A DNA stretch of 64,000 bases from positions 3,224,001 through 3,288,000 of the forward strand of contig CP173058.1 in NCBI GenBank assembly GCA_044772875.1, given 5' to 3'. The notes under the pieces were generated by a model. The model worked only from the letters and a program-made list of their open reading frames with translations. It was not told the origin of the DNA and did no database searches. Shown piece by piece: positions 40,633 to 50,233 of this stretch (positions are counted from its first letter, which is position 1; every line of letters starts with the position of its first letter). The translations under genes and the position numbers were made by a program. The DNA is from Morganella morganii_D (GTDB taxonomy: Bacteria; Pseudomonadota; Gammaproteobacteria; Enterobacterales; Enterobacteriaceae).

Positions 40633-41523
40633 TTAGTCTTTTACAATCAGTTCTAACTCAACCGGAATGGTTTTATCGGTTTTTTCACCTTTCAGAACTT
40701 TATCCGCAGTCTGAATACCGATGATACCGATCTGGTCAGGACGCTGTGCCACAGTTGCACCCAGTTTACCGCCTTTCACAGCTTTGATGCCGTCAGCCGT
40801 GCCGTCGAAGCCGACCACCAGCACATCATCACGGCCGGCAGTCTGTAATGCACGCTGCGCACCTAACGCCATTTCATCGTTCTGGGCAAATACCGCCTGA
40901 ACAGCCGGATGTGCAGTCAGCAGGTTCTGCATGACGTTCAAACCTTTGGTACGGTCGAAATCCGCCGGCTGGCTGGCCAGAACATTCATTTTATGCTCAG
41001 CAACCGCCTGTCTGAAACCTTCGCCGCGCTCACGGGAAGCAGAAGTCCCGGTGATACCTTCCAGCTGAATAACTTTGGCATCCGCGCCGGTTTTACGGGC
41101 AATAAAATCACCGGCCAGTTTGCCGCCGAGGACGTTGTCAGATGCGACGTGACTGACAACTTCACCTTTGTTGGCAACACGATCCAGCGTGATAACCGGG
41201 ATATTGGCTTTGTTGGCCAGAATCACAGCGTTACCGACCGCATCAGAGTCTGTCGGGTTAATCAGCATCAGTTTAGTGCCTTTCACTGTCAGATCCTGCA
41301 CGTTAGCCAGTTCTTTTGCCGGGTTATCCATGGAATCCAGAACCACCAGGTCGTAACCGAGTTTATCTGCTTCTTTCTGTGCACTGTCTTTCATGGTGAC
41401 AAAGAACGGGTTATTCAGTGTGGAGATCACCAGCGCAATGGACTCTTTTGCCAGTGCATTAGCGCTGATAGTCGCGCTCAGTGCAACAACAGAGAAAAGG
41501 GTCGCAATCTTTTTCAGTTTCAT
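40633..41523 (-). CDS. rbsB: Ribose-binding periplasmic protein RbsB
   Basis: Substrate-binding protein of the ribose ABC importer and ligand for the Trg-type chemoreceptor in E. coli. Of the 296 residues the first 25 form a signal peptide (MKLKKIATLF..ANALA|K). The mature protein has ALVISTLNNPFFVTMKDSAQKEA and GFDGTADGI. It is usually the most abundant product of the operon, consistent with the hairpin just downstream. Confidence 0.97.
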   Translation of the reverse strand: MKLKKIATLFSVVALSATISANALAKESIALVISTLNNPFFVTMKDSAQKEADKLGYDLVVLDSMDNPAKELANVQDLTVKGTKLMLINPTDSDAVGNAVILANKANIPVITLDRVANKGEVVSHVASDNVLGGKLAGDFIARKTGADAKVIQLEGITGTSASRERGEGFRQAVAEHKMNVLASQPADFDRTKGLNVMQNLLTAHPAVQAVFAQNDEMALGAQRALQTAGRDDVLVVGFDGTADGIKAVKGGKLGATVAQRPDQIGIIGIQTADKVLKGEKTDKTIPVELELIVKD

Positions 41524-41556
41524 GTTTCAGTTCCTTGCAGGATTCGGGTAAGTGGG

Positions 41557-42528
41557 TTATTTACTGCTTTTGTTATCAACGAGTACAGCCAGCAAAATCA
41601 CAACCGCTTTGACAATCATCTGGTAGTTGGAAGAGATCCCCAGCAGATTCAGCGCGTTGTTCAGAAAACCTAAAATCAGCGCCCCGATCAGGGTGCCCAT
41701 AATACGGCCTTTACCACCGGCGAGACTGGTACCGCCCAGAACCACCGCCGCAATCGCATCCAGCTCATAACCGTTACCGGCCATCGGCTGTGCGGAAGAT
41801 AAACGCGCCACTTCAATCACACTGGCTAATGCCGCCAGCAGACCACAGAGCGCGTAAACAATGATTTTGATTTTATCGACATTAATACCGGACAGGCGCG
41901 TTGCGGACTCATTACCGCCCAGCGCATAAATATAACGTCCCAGACGGGTGTGATGCAGCAGATACCAGGCCGCCGCAAAAACAACAATCATCAGCCAGAC
42001 CGGTGCCGGAATACCGAATAGACGACCGATACCAAACCAGCTGAATACATCGGCATTATCGCTGAACCCGGTACTGACCGGGCTGCCGTCGGTATACACA
42101 CGGGTCACACCACGCAGTAACAGCATCATCACCAGCGTGGCGATAAATGCCTGTACTTTCCCTTTCGCGACAATCACTCCGGTCACACCGCCGATAGCCG
42201 CACCCAGTGCCAGTGCACCTGCGACCGCAACAATGGCGTTAACATCCGCACCCACCATGGATGCCGCCACTGCACCAGTCAGTGCCAGCAGAGAGCCGAC
42301 AGACAGGTCAATCCCGGAGGTCAGGATCACCAGCGTCATCCCCACGGCCATTATGGCGTTAACAGAGGTCTGCTGGAGGATATTGAACAGGTTATTCAGG
42401 GTAAAAAAGTTAGGACTGATCATGGAGACAATCACAATCAGGATCAGCAGCGCTATCAGTGATTTCTGCTCAAGCAGCCATTCTTTGGAAAACCAGCGTT
42501 TAGACGCCGGGGTTGAATCTGTACGCAT
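41557..42528 (-). CDS. rbsC: Ribose ABC transporter permease RbsC
   Basis: Inner-membrane permease of 323 residues (E. coli 321) forming the ribose channel as a dimer. Hydrophobic throughout, with the BPD_transp_2 family stretch LTSGIDLSVGSLLALTGA and the conserved GNESATRLSGI loop that contacts RbsA. It starts three bases after the rbsA stop. Confidence 0.96.
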   Translation of the reverse strand: MRTDSTPASKRWFSKEWLLEQKSLIALLILIVIVSMISPNFFTLNNLFNILQQTSVNAIMAVGMTLVILTSGIDLSVGSLLALTGAVAASMVGADVNAIVAVAGALALGAAIGGVTGVIVAKGKVQAFIATLVMMLLLRGVTRVYTDGSPVSTGFSDNADVFSWFGIGRLFGIPAPVWLMIVVFAAAWYLLHHTRLGRYIYALGGNESATRLSGINVDKIKIIVYALCGLLAALASVIEVARLSSAQPMAGNGYELDAIAAVVLGGTSLAGGKGRIMGTLIGALILGFLNNALNLLGISSNYQMIVKAVVILLAVLVDNKSSK

Positions 42529-42531
42529 ATC

Positions 42532-44037
42532 TTATTCCTGCCCTGCGCCATATTGTTTGCCGACTGCGGCGGCCATTAATGCTTCCTGAGTGACGTTTTC
42601 CGCGGCAAATTCACCGCTTATCCGCCCTTCATGCATGACCAGAATCCGGTCACTCATCCCCATCACTTCCGGCATTTCAGATGAAATAAGGATGATACTC
42701 AGGCCTTCCTGTTTAAATTTATTGATTAGCTGATAAATCTCTTTCTTCGCCCCGACATCCACACCGCGTGTCGGTTCATCGAGGATCAGAACTTTCGGCC
42801 GTGTCATCAGACCACGGGCGATCGCTACTTTCTGCTGGTTACCGCCGGATAAGAACCCGATGATCTGATCCATACCCGGAGTTTTGATATTGAACAACTG
42901 AATAAAATCGCTGACGGTCAGATGCTCTTCTTTATGATTAAGGCGTCCGGTTTTGCTGCTGAAATACGGCAGCGCCGTCAGAGACATGTTCTCTTTTACC
43001 GACATCCCCAGCACCAGACCATCACGTTTGCGGTCTTCTGAGATATACACGATGCCGTTATCCAGACCGGCTTTCGGCGAGTTTATCTGACAGACTTTGC
43101 CGTCCATTTCGACAGTACCGCCGGTTTTTGCCATCGCGCCGTAAATAATTTTCATCAGTTCGGTACGCCCGGCACCCATCAGCCCGGAAACGCCGAGAAT
43201 TTCGTTCTCATGCAGCGTGAAACTGACATCATGCACATCGCGGCCGCACAGATTTTTCACCACCAGCTTCTCTTTGCCGCGCGGCAGATTCAGACGCGGA
43301 TACTGATCTTCCAGCTTACGTCCGACCATCATTTCAATCAGGGTATCTTCTGTCAGGTCAGACACCGGTTTTTCACCGATAAACTGGCCGTCGCGGAACA
43401 CCGTCACATCATCACAAATCTCAAAAATTTCTTTCAGACGGTGAGATATATAAACAATCCCGCAGCCCTGTTCACGCAATTCGCGGATCACACTGAAAAG
43501 TGATTCGGTTTCGGTATCTGTCAGTGCATCTGTCGGTTCATCCATAATGATGACCTTCGATTCAAAACTGAGCACCTTGGCGATTTCCACCATCTGCTGA
43601 TCGCCGATAGACAGTTCCGCCACCAGCCGGTGACTGTTGTAAGAGAGATTCAGACGAGCCAGTAATTTATCCGCTTCGGCATACATCCTTTTCCAGTCAA
43701 TGCTGCCGAAACGACCGGTAAATTCGCGGCCGAGAAAAATATTCTCTGCAATCGTCAGTTCCGGGATCAGGTTCAGTTCCTGATGGATAATCCCGATACC
43801 GGCTTCCTGCGACGATTTCGGCCCCGTAAACTGACGCTCCTGCCCCAGAAACAGAATCTGACCGGCATCTTTTTTATAGATTCCGGTCAGTACTTTCATC
43901 ATGGTGGATTTTCCGGCGCCGTTCTCTCCGACCAGCGCCATCACTCTGCCGGGATAAACCCGCAGGGCGGCACCGGATAAGGCTTTCACACCAGGGAAAG
44001 CTTTATCGATACCTTTGAGTTCAAGTAACGGTTCCAT
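42532..44037 (-). CDS. rbsA: Ribose ABC transporter ATP-binding protein RbsA
   Basis: Tandem ABC ATPase of 501 residues, the E. coli length. First domain: Walker A GENGAGKST, signature LSIGDQQ, Walker B VIIMDEPTDAL. Second domain: signature LSGGNQQK and Walker B VLILDEPTRG, with a degenerate Walker A (GLMGAGRTE), as usual in sugar importers of this class. ATG 44037 has a GAGGTG site; a GTG six bases earlier overlaps that site. Confidence 0.96.
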   Translation of the reverse strand: MEPLLELKGIDKAFPGVKALSGAALRVYPGRVMALVGENGAGKSTMMKVLTGIYKKDAGQILFLGQERQFTGPKSSQEAGIGIIHQELNLIPELTIAENIFLGREFTGRFGSIDWKRMYAEADKLLARLNLSYNSHRLVAELSIGDQQMVEIAKVLSFESKVIIMDEPTDALTDTETESLFSVIRELREQGCGIVYISHRLKEIFEICDDVTVFRDGQFIGEKPVSDLTEDTLIEMMVGRKLEDQYPRLNLPRGKEKLVVKNLCGRDVHDVSFTLHENEILGVSGLMGAGRTELMKIIYGAMAKTGGTVEMDGKVCQINSPKAGLDNGIVYISEDRKRDGLVLGMSVKENMSLTALPYFSSKTGRLNHKEEHLTVSDFIQLFNIKTPGMDQIIGFLSGGNQQKVAIARGLMTRPKVLILDEPTRGVDVGAKKEIYQLINKFKQEGLSIILISSEMPEVMGMSDRILVMHEGRISGEFAAENVTQEALMAAAVGKQYGAGQE

Positions 44038-44044
44038 AGACACC

Positions 44045-44464
44045 TCAGAATGTCACGCCGGAAAACAGCATCACATTGGCAAACGGTGTGCACTCACCGG
44101 TCCGGATCACGGCACGGCTGTTTTGTGTCTGTAATTTGAAAGAAGCGTGAGTAACATACTGAATCTGAATCACATTACCCTGCTGTAATTCCAGAGCTTT
44201 CAGATGAGCCACGATGGCATCATGCAGCTCACTGTTATGTGTCTGAATGTCTTCTGCCATCAGTGCGGCTTCCACCTGCATCTCCTGAGTGATAACTTTA
44301 AACACAGACATAAAATCCGGCACACCCTGTGTTAATGCCAGATCAATACGCGGTGTGGCGGGCGGAACCGGCAGCCCGGCATCAGCAACAGTAATATGGT
44401 CGGTATGACCCAGACGCGCGATAACCGCGGAGACATCACTGTTCAGTAAAGCCCCTTTCTTCAT
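44045..44464 (-). CDS. rbsD: D-ribose pyranase
   Basis: Cytosolic enzyme interconverting beta-pyranose and beta-furanose ribose, so ribokinase gets its substrate form. The 139 residues (E. coli 139) start MKKGALLNSDVSAVIARLGHTD with the catalytic His. First gene of rbsDACBKR. An AGGAGGG site precedes the ATG, and one RbsR operator overlaps the leader just upstream. Confidence 0.96.
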   Translation of the reverse strand: MKKGALLNSDVSAVIARLGHTDHITVADAGLPVPPATPRIDLALTQGVPDFMSVFKVITQEMQVEAALMAEDIQTHNSELHDAIVAHLKALELQQGNVIQIQYVTHASFKLQTQNSRAVIRTGECTPFANVMLFSGVTF

Positions 44465-44476
44465 AAAACCCTCCTG

Positions 44477-44492
44477 AGCGAAACGTTTCGCT
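44477..44492 (-). promoter_or_regulatory. RbsR operator 1 in the rbsD leader
   Basis: AGCGAAACGTTTCGCT is a perfect 16-base palindrome of the LacI-family type (central CG). It ends 12 bases before the rbsD start. Matches the known RbsR site pattern. Confidence 0.85.
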
Positions 44493-44497
44493 TTTAA

Positions 44498-44535
44498 GCT
44501 ATGGTAGGAAAAATACGGGAAAACTCAATGTTCAT
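44498..44535 (-). promoter_or_regulatory. Candidate rbs promoter
   Basis: Minus strand TTGAGT, 16-base spacer, TACCAT lies between the two RbsR palindromes. It is the best sigma-70-like pair there, but only moderately good. Confidence 0.45.
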
Positions 44536-44557
44536 CCATAAAAAATGTGATGATGAT

Positions 44558-44571
44558 CGAAACGTTTCGCT
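44558..44571 (-). promoter_or_regulatory. RbsR operator 2 upstream of the rbs promoter
   Basis: CGAAACGTTTCG repeats the core of operator 1 exactly, with centres 79 bases apart. A TGTGATGATGAT half-site that could bind CRP adjoins it at 44547. Confidence 0.75.
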
Positions 44572-44819
44572 TACGAATATGTTAAATAAAAAAGCTAACT
44601 GATTGAATGAGTTATAGCTGAATGGATTCAATTAAATAACCGGGTTAGTATCCCGGAAATCCGGCGGTTTATCCGCTGAAACCACACATTCACCACCTGA
44701 ATACTCCATGACCGGCAGATTCTTTATAAAATCATTACACCACTAATACGTTATAGCATCGCAGAACGTCACCGGATGTTGTTATGTTGATTTTTCCCCC
44801 TCATACCGGAGATCTTCTT

Positions 44820-45395
44820 ATGATGAAAAAAACTGTATTCGCTTTTACTCTTTCCTGTTTACTGGCCTCACAGGCTTTCTCTCACGGCTATATCACTGAG
44901 CCTGCTTCACGGGCAGCAAACTGCCGGGCGGGTAAAAATCCTGCTCAGATGTGTGGTTCCGCACAATGGGAACCGCAAAGTATTGAAGCATTGTCCGGAT
45001 ACCCTGAAGGTCCTTATCCGCCGGACGGCCAGCTTGCCAGTGGGGGTATTGAGCGTTTTCTGCCGCTCGATGCCCCCGGTGATAACTGGCATCAGACACA
45101 AATAAAACCCGGACCAACGCTGTTTACCTGGAATAATACCGCCACCCACAAAACCCGTAACTGGCGGTACTACATAACAAAGCAGGACTGGGATCTTAAT
45201 GCGCCACTGACACGGTCATCATTTGAATTAGATCCTTTCTGTACCTATAACGGAAAAAATCAGATGCCGACAGAAATAATTATACATCAGTGTTATGTCC
45301 CTGAACGTAAAGGCTCGCAGATCATTTACGGGGTATGGGAAATCTCGGATACCAAAAACAGTTTCTATCAGGTGATTGATGTCCGGTTTGACTGA
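44820..45395 (+). CDS. Secreted AA10 lytic polysaccharide monooxygenase (chitin-active type)
   Basis: Copper enzyme of 191 residues, single domain, that would cleave crystalline chitin or cellulose oxidatively outside the cell. The signal peptide (MMKKTVFAFTL..AFS) is followed at once by H22, which becomes the N-terminal copper ligand. H110 (ATHKTRNW) is the second ligand of the histidine brace, and F182 (FYQVIDV) fits the axial position. The DPFC segment and four cysteines match CBP21-like proteins. ATG 44820 has GGAG eight bases upstream. No chitinase lies nearby. E. coli has kup in about this place. Confidence 0.88.
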   Translation: MMKKTVFAFTLSCLLASQAFSHGYITEPASRAANCRAGKNPAQMCGSAQWEPQSIEALSGYPEGPYPPDGQLASGGIERFLPLDAPGDNWHQTQIKPGPTLFTWNNTATHKTRNWRYYITKQDWDLNAPLTRSSFELDPFCTYNGKNQMPTEIIIHQCYVPERKGSQIIYGVWEISDTKNSFYQVIDVRFD

Positions 45396-45405
45396 TTAGC
45401 AGAAT

Positions 45406-45431
45406 CGCCGGCCGGTATTCCGGGGTTTTTT
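45406..45431 (+). terminator. Possible terminator of the LPMO gene
   Basis: CCGG-TATT-CCGG followed by GG and six T, 15-35 bases after the stop. The stem is short. Confidence 0.45.
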
Positions 45432-45539
45432 ATCACTATTTGCGCAGAAAGCAGAAGAAACGTGATTTTATGCAGTAAACGCGGTAGCTTTTTCAGTTTA
45501 TAAACGCAGAAACTGCATCAGTAAATTCACGGGAGTCCC

Positions 45540-47051
45540 ATGCAACGTTCTGAACGTATTGCCCGGCTGAGCCGCCACCTGGAATCCGGGCTGTATGAAC
45601 GGCAGCACGCCATCCGGCTCTGCTTACTGGCTACACTCAGCGGGGAAAGTGTTTTTTTGCTCGGCCCGCCGGGGATCGCCAAAAGTATGATTGCACGGCG
45701 CATGAAACTGATTTTCAGTGATGCCCGTGCTTTTGAGTATCTGATGACCCGCTTCTCCACTCCGGAGGAGATCTTCGGCCCGCTCTCCATTCAGGCACTG
45801 AAAGATGAAGGGAAATATCAGCGCATCACACAGGGATATCTGCCGGATGCGGAAATCGTGTTTCTCGACGAAATATGGAAAGCAGGTCCCGCGATCCTCA
45901 ATACTCTGCTGACCTCAATTAACGAACGCAAATACCGCAACGGCAACAGCGAAAGTGCTATCCCGATGCGGTTGCTGGTGGCTGCCTCCAACGAACTGCC
46001 GGACAACGACAGCAGCCTGGAAGCCCTCTATGACCGGATGCTGATCCGCTTATGGCTGGATAAACTACAGGAAAAACAGAGCTTCCGCGCCATGCTCATC
46101 AGCACACCGGGCGCATCGGATGAACAGATCCCCGCGCATTTGCAGGTAACGGATGAGGAATATCATCAATGGCAGAAGGAGATTGACCGTGTTGTGCTGA
46201 CTGATCAGATATTTGAACTGATTTATCAGCTGCGCCAGCAGATTGAGCGGCTGGATAATGCACCGTATATCTCAGACCGGCGCTGGAAAAAAGCACTGCG
46301 GCTGTTACAGGCCAGCGCGTTTTTCAATGAAAACAGCAGTATCACACCTCTTGACCTGATTTTGCTGAAAGATTGCCTGTGGCATGATTCCGCGTCACTG
46401 AAATCCGTTCCGCAGCTGCTGACACAACTGATGTGCGAGCAGGCCTATCAGCAGCGCGGCCTGTTGCTGAAGCTGGAAAAATACTATCAGGAGTGGATAC
46501 TGGAAACGCAGACCCGGCAACAGAAGGATGCCTTCAGTGTTATCCGCAGCAGTGCCCGCTTCGGGCGTAAAGTCAGCTATGCGCTGCCGGAGACCCTGCC
46601 GCCCGGTCCGGTTACCCTCTTTTTGCATAATCCCCTGACATTACATGATATGACAGTCACCTATGTGACTATTGAACGCAATGCGTTTGATACCTTCTTT
46701 GATAAAGGAGAACACATTGCGGCAAAACTCAACGGTATCGGGTTTACCCAGTCCGTTTCCGCCGCAGTGAATGATAACGGTCTGCTGGAGTTGCGTGATG
46801 TCAGTCTGCGCAGCAGTACGCTGTTCCCGGCAGATACCGATAGCCGGATGACAGAGGCACAAACGCAAATCTGGCTGGATAAGCTTTCTGCGATTCGTCA
46901 GACGCTGGTACAGCAGCGTCAGCTGTTTGCACAGCATCAGCCCGCACTGTTTGTCAGTGATGACTGGATTGCGCAGATAGAGGAAAGCTTCCTGCCGGTG
47001 ACAGAACGCCTCGATAAACTGACTCAGCAAATGAGCAGCACCCCGTGTTAA
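45540..47051 (+). CDS. ravA: MoxR AAA+ ATPase RavA
   Basis: AAA+ protein of 503 residues (E. coli 498) that forms hexamers. In E. coli it binds the inducible lysine decarboxylase LdcI and, with ViaA, acts on respiratory complexes and aminoglycoside sensitivity. Walker A GPPGIAKS is at residues 42-49, and Walker B is the VFLDEIWKA segment. The C-terminal discontinuous triple-helical/LARA-like region follows the ATPase core. It overlaps viaA by seven bases. The LdcI partner gene is not in the window. Confidence 0.95.
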   Translation: MQRSERIARLSRHLESGLYERQHAIRLCLLATLSGESVFLLGPPGIAKSMIARRMKLIFSDARAFEYLMTRFSTPEEIFGPLSIQALKDEGKYQRITQGYLPDAEIVFLDEIWKAGPAILNTLLTSINERKYRNGNSESAIPMRLLVAASNELPDNDSSLEALYDRMLIRLWLDKLQEKQSFRAMLISTPGASDEQIPAHLQVTDEEYHQWQKEIDRVVLTDQIFELIYQLRQQIERLDNAPYISDRRWKKALRLLQASAFFNENSSITPLDLILLKDCLWHDSASLKSVPQLLTQLMCEQAYQQRGLLLKLEKYYQEWILETQTRQQKDAFSVIRSSARFGRKVSYALPETLPPGPVTLFLHNPLTLHDMTVTYVTIERNAFDTFFDKGEHIAAKLNGIGFTQSVSAAVNDNGLLELRDVSLRSSTLFPADTDSRMTEAQTQIWLDKLSAIRQTLVQQRQLFAQHQPALFVSDDWIAQIEESFLPVTERLDKLTQQMSSTPC

Positions 47052-48499
47052 GTCTTTCGGCACTGGATTTGGCGCTGGCAGTAAATGAAGGGGAACTCAT
47101 TGAAGAGATCCTGCTGACACTGCTGGCTGCCCCGCAGCTGGCCTGGTTTTTTGAAAAACATCCGCGATTACGCCGGGCAGTACTGACCGATTTACCGTCA
47201 TGGCGGAAATCACTGGAAGAACGGGTGAAAGAGGCCCTGGTTCCGGCGGCACTGGCAGATGAATTCCGTCTTTACCAGCAGAGCACCGCCGCAGACCGGA
47301 CTGAATTTTACCGTCTGCTGCCGGAAATCCTCAAAGCACTGGAGGATATAAACTCACCGTTCTCTCCGGAAGCATACCGCCTGCACAGAGATGAGCAGGA
47401 AACCACCTCCCATCAGATATTATTCAATCAGCGCTGGCGCATCAGCCTGATTTTACAGGTCACCGCCTATCACAAAGAGATTCTTGAGCAGGAGAAAGAA
47501 CAACTCCTCGCCGAACTTCAGCAACATCTGGCGCTGAGCGGCAATCTTGATCCGCTCATCAGCGAAAATGAACAGGCTTCAGGGAAATTATGGGATCTGA
47601 CCAAAGGATCACTGAAATCCTCCGGATCGGCGGACGATCTCCTGCTGTGTTACAGTGAGTTTTTAAAATCCCAGCCGGAACTGGAAAAACTGGCCTCACT
47701 GCTGGGGCGCAGCCAGACGGCAAAATCCGTCCCTCAGGACAGTGCGGTGACAGAGCCGGTCATCATTACCGAACTGGTGCCGGATCAGACCCCGGAAGAG
47801 GTCAGCGGAGTCGGGCTGAGTGATGATGTGCTGCGTCTTCTGCCCGCAGAACTGGCGTTACTCGGTATCAGCGGTCTGGAACTGGAGTTTTACCGGAAAA
47901 TGGCTGAGAAACAGCTGTATACCTACCGGTTACAGGGCGATCACTGGCAGGAACGCCGGGTTATGCGACAGGTCGTGCATCATCAGGATGAAAAACAGCC
48001 GCGCGGCCCCTTCATTATCTGTATCGATACCTCCGGCTCCATGGGCGGTTTTAATGAGCGCTGCGCCAAAGCGTTTTGTCTTGCACTGGTCAAAATTGCT
48101 ATGGCGGATAACCGGCAGTGCCATGTCATGCTTTTTTCCACCGAACAGGTGCATTACGACTTTCTCGGCCCGGACGGTATAGAACAGATGACCCGCTTTC
48201 TGCTTCAGAGTTTTAAAGGCGGAACGGACCTGGCGTCCTGTCTGACTGAAGCCGCAAAACGGCTGGAAACCCCGCAGTGGCGTGATGCGGATGTGGTGGT
48301 GATATCTGACTTTATTGCCCAGCGGCTGCCGGATGAGGTGGTGAAGCAGGTTAAACGCTCGCAGCAACAGGGAAAACACCGCTTCCATGCGGTAGCCCTG
48401 TCCCATTACGGAAAGCCCGGTATCATGCGGATTTTTGATCACATCTGGCGTTTTGATACCGGCTTAAAAAATCGTCTGCTGCGCCGTTTCAGGCGGTGA
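47045..48499 (+). CDS. viaA: VWA-domain protein ViaA, RavA stimulator
   Basis: Partner of RavA. The N-terminal helical half is followed by a C-terminal von Willebrand A domain whose metal-ion site DTSGS is at residues 328-332, with the downstream FKGGTDLASC and ISDFIAQ elements. 484 residues (E. coli 483). GTG 47045 lies inside the end of ravA (seven-base overlap), so translation is coupled. It converges with asnA without a visible terminator. Confidence 0.95.
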   Translation: MLSLSALDLALAVNEGELIEEILLTLLAAPQLAWFFEKHPRLRRAVLTDLPSWRKSLEERVKEALVPAALADEFRLYQQSTAADRTEFYRLLPEILKALEDINSPFSPEAYRLHRDEQETTSHQILFNQRWRISLILQVTAYHKEILEQEKEQLLAELQQHLALSGNLDPLISENEQASGKLWDLTKGSLKSSGSADDLLLCYSEFLKSQPELEKLASLLGRSQTAKSVPQDSAVTEPVIITELVPDQTPEEVSGVGLSDDVLRLLPAELALLGISGLELEFYRKMAEKQLYTYRLQGDHWQERRVMRQVVHHQDEKQPRGPFIICIDTSGSMGGFNERCAKAFCLALVKIAMADNRQCHVMLFSTEQVHYDFLGPDGIEQMTRFLLQSFKGGTDLASCLTEAAKRLETPQWRDADVVVISDFIAQRLPDEVVKQVKRSQQQGKHRFHAVALSHYGKPGIMRIFDHIWRFDTGLKNRLLRRFRR

Positions 48500-48527
48500 G
48501 CCACCGGGCTCACCGTACAGAAAAGTG

Positions 48528-49520
48528 TTACAGCATCCCCGTGGTGCTTTCGCGCACTTCCGGTGCCCAGACACTGCACTGCACCTGCCCGATATGGCTG
48601 CGCTGGAGCAGTAACATCACCAGACGTGACTGGCCGATCCCGCCACCGATAGTCTGCGGCATTTCACCGGCTGCCAGCGATTTGTGCCAGTCCAGTTCCA
48701 TCCGTACCTGCTGACCGGTCAAATCCAGCTGACGCGCCAGGGTGACCGGGTCAACACGGATCCCCATTGAGGATAACTCAAACGCATCCTGCAAAACCGG
48801 GTTCCACACGAGGATATCCCCGTTCAGCCCTTTGTAACCGTCACTGTTCTCAGTGGTCCAGTCATCATAATCCGGTGCGCGGACATCATGATACTCACCA
48901 TGAGATAATTTACCGCCGATGCCGATTAAGAATACGGCACCCAGTTCTTTCGCGATGGCGCGCTCACGGCCTTTGGCATCCAGGTCCGGGTAGCGGGCAA
49001 GCAGCTCTTCAGAGTGAATAAAATGAATTTGGTCCGGCAGGAACGGTGTCAGACCAAATTCCTTACTTACTGCAAGTTCTGTTTCTTTTATTGTCTGATA
49101 TATTTTACTCACTGTCTGCTTCAGATAAGGAAGCGCGCGCTCCTCATCTGCCATCACTTTTTCCCAGTCCCACTGATCAACATAGACAGAATGGATTGGG
49201 GTTAAGCGATCCTCATCAGGACGCAACGCTTTCATGTCGGTGTACAGTCCCTGACCCGGCTGAAAATCAAAACGCCCTAAGGTTTTGCGTTTCCATTTAG
49301 CCAGTGAATGCACGACTTCAAAGGTTGAGCCCGGCAATGATTTAACTTTCACCTGAACCGCTTTCTCGCTGCCGGATAAATTATCCTGAGTACCATCACC
49401 CACGCGGCTTAAGATTGGCCCCTGGACTTCAATAAGACCCAGTTGTTTTTCCAGCAGACGTGAGAAATATGACTTCACGAAGCTGATTTGCTGCTGCTGT
49501 CGGATGAATGATTTTTCCAT
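48528..49520 (-). CDS. asnA: Aspartate-ammonia ligase (asparagine synthetase A)
   Basis: Makes asparagine from aspartate, ammonia and ATP; structurally a relative of class II aspartyl-tRNA synthetase. 330 residues, the E. coli length, with ISRV/LSRVGDGTQDNLSG, VDQWDWE and the C-terminal GGGIGQSR motif. The ATG at 49520 has AAGGAT upstream and gives the normal N-terminus; 25 upstream in-frame codons are leader. Divergent from its activator gene asnC. Confidence 0.96.
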   Translation of the reverse strand: MEKSFIRQQQQISFVKSYFSRLLEKQLGLIEVQGPILSRVGDGTQDNLSGSEKAVQVKVKSLPGSTFEVVHSLAKWKRKTLGRFDFQPGQGLYTDMKALRPDEDRLTPIHSVYVDQWDWEKVMADEERALPYLKQTVSKIYQTIKETELAVSKEFGLTPFLPDQIHFIHSEELLARYPDLDAKGRERAIAKELGAVFLIGIGGKLSHGEYHDVRAPDYDDWTTENSDGYKGLNGDILVWNPVLQDAFELSSMGIRVDPVTLARQLDLTGQQVRMELDWHKSLAAGEMPQTIGGGIGQSRLVMLLLQRSHIGQVQCSVWAPEVRESTTGML

Positions 49521-49683
49521 GATAATAATCCTTGATATGCGGAACATGTATTGCCTGTGAAATAGATTAAGCAACAGAATGGGGTATAAATTCAATATCC
49601 TTTAGCAAAAATACCCTTTGCTATTTATAAAATTCATTTTTATGATACTAAAAATGAATTTTCGTTAATTTAAGGGGCATAAA

Positions 49684-50145
49684 ATGGCCGAAATTTATCA
49701 GATCGACAATCTGGACCGTGACATACTTCACGCTTTAATGGCGAATGCCCGCACACCTTATGCAGAATTAGCGAAAAAATTTGCTGTCAGTCCCGGCACG
49801 ATTCATGTCAGGGTCGAGAAAATGAAACAGGCAGGTATCATCACCGGCACCCGGGTGGATATCAGTGAAAAACAGCTGGGGTTTGATGTGACCTGCTTTA
49901 TCGGCATCATCCTGAAAAGCGCCAAAGATTACCCTGCCGCCCTCAAGAAACTCGATAAACTTGATGAAGTGGTGGAAGTCTATTACACCACCGGGCAGTA
50001 CAGCATCTTTATAAAGGTGATGTGCAAAACAATAGAATCTTTGCAGGACGTACTTATCAACAAGATCCAGAGTATTGATGAGATACAGTCCACTGAAACC
50101 CTGATCTCCTTACAAAACCCGATCATACGGACGATCCGCCCGTAA
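49684..50145 (+). CDS. asnC: Lrp/AsnC-family regulator AsnC
   Basis: Asparagine-responsive activator of asnA and its own repressor. 153 residues (E. coli 152): N-terminal HTH (YAELAKKFAVSPGTIHVRVEKMKQ) and C-terminal RAM ligand domain (VVEVYYTTGQYSIFIKV). The asnA/asnC interval (49521-49683) is AT-rich and should hold the AsnC operators. AAGGGG precedes the ATG. Confidence 0.96.
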   Translation: MAEIYQIDNLDRDILHALMANARTPYAELAKKFAVSPGTIHVRVEKMKQAGIITGTRVDISEKQLGFDVTCFIGIILKSAKDYPAALKKLDKLDEVVEVYYTTGQYSIFIKVMCKTIESLQDVLINKIQSIDEIQSTETLISLQNPIIRTIRP

Positions 50146-50166
50146 TAAAAAATTCTTATAACCACA

Positions 50167-50175
50167 TTATCCACA
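50167..50175 (+). promoter_or_regulatory. DnaA box before mioC
   Basis: TTATCCACA, a perfect consensus DnaA box, overlaps the candidate mioC promoter (TAGATC, 17 bases, TACAAT at 50201-50206). In E. coli DnaA binding here represses mioC transcription, which runs into oriC. Confidence 0.85.
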
Positions 50176-50233
50176 GGTAGATCCCAGCTGTTTCACAGAG
50201 TACAATAGCGGCTCTTTACAGCAGGGGATCACC

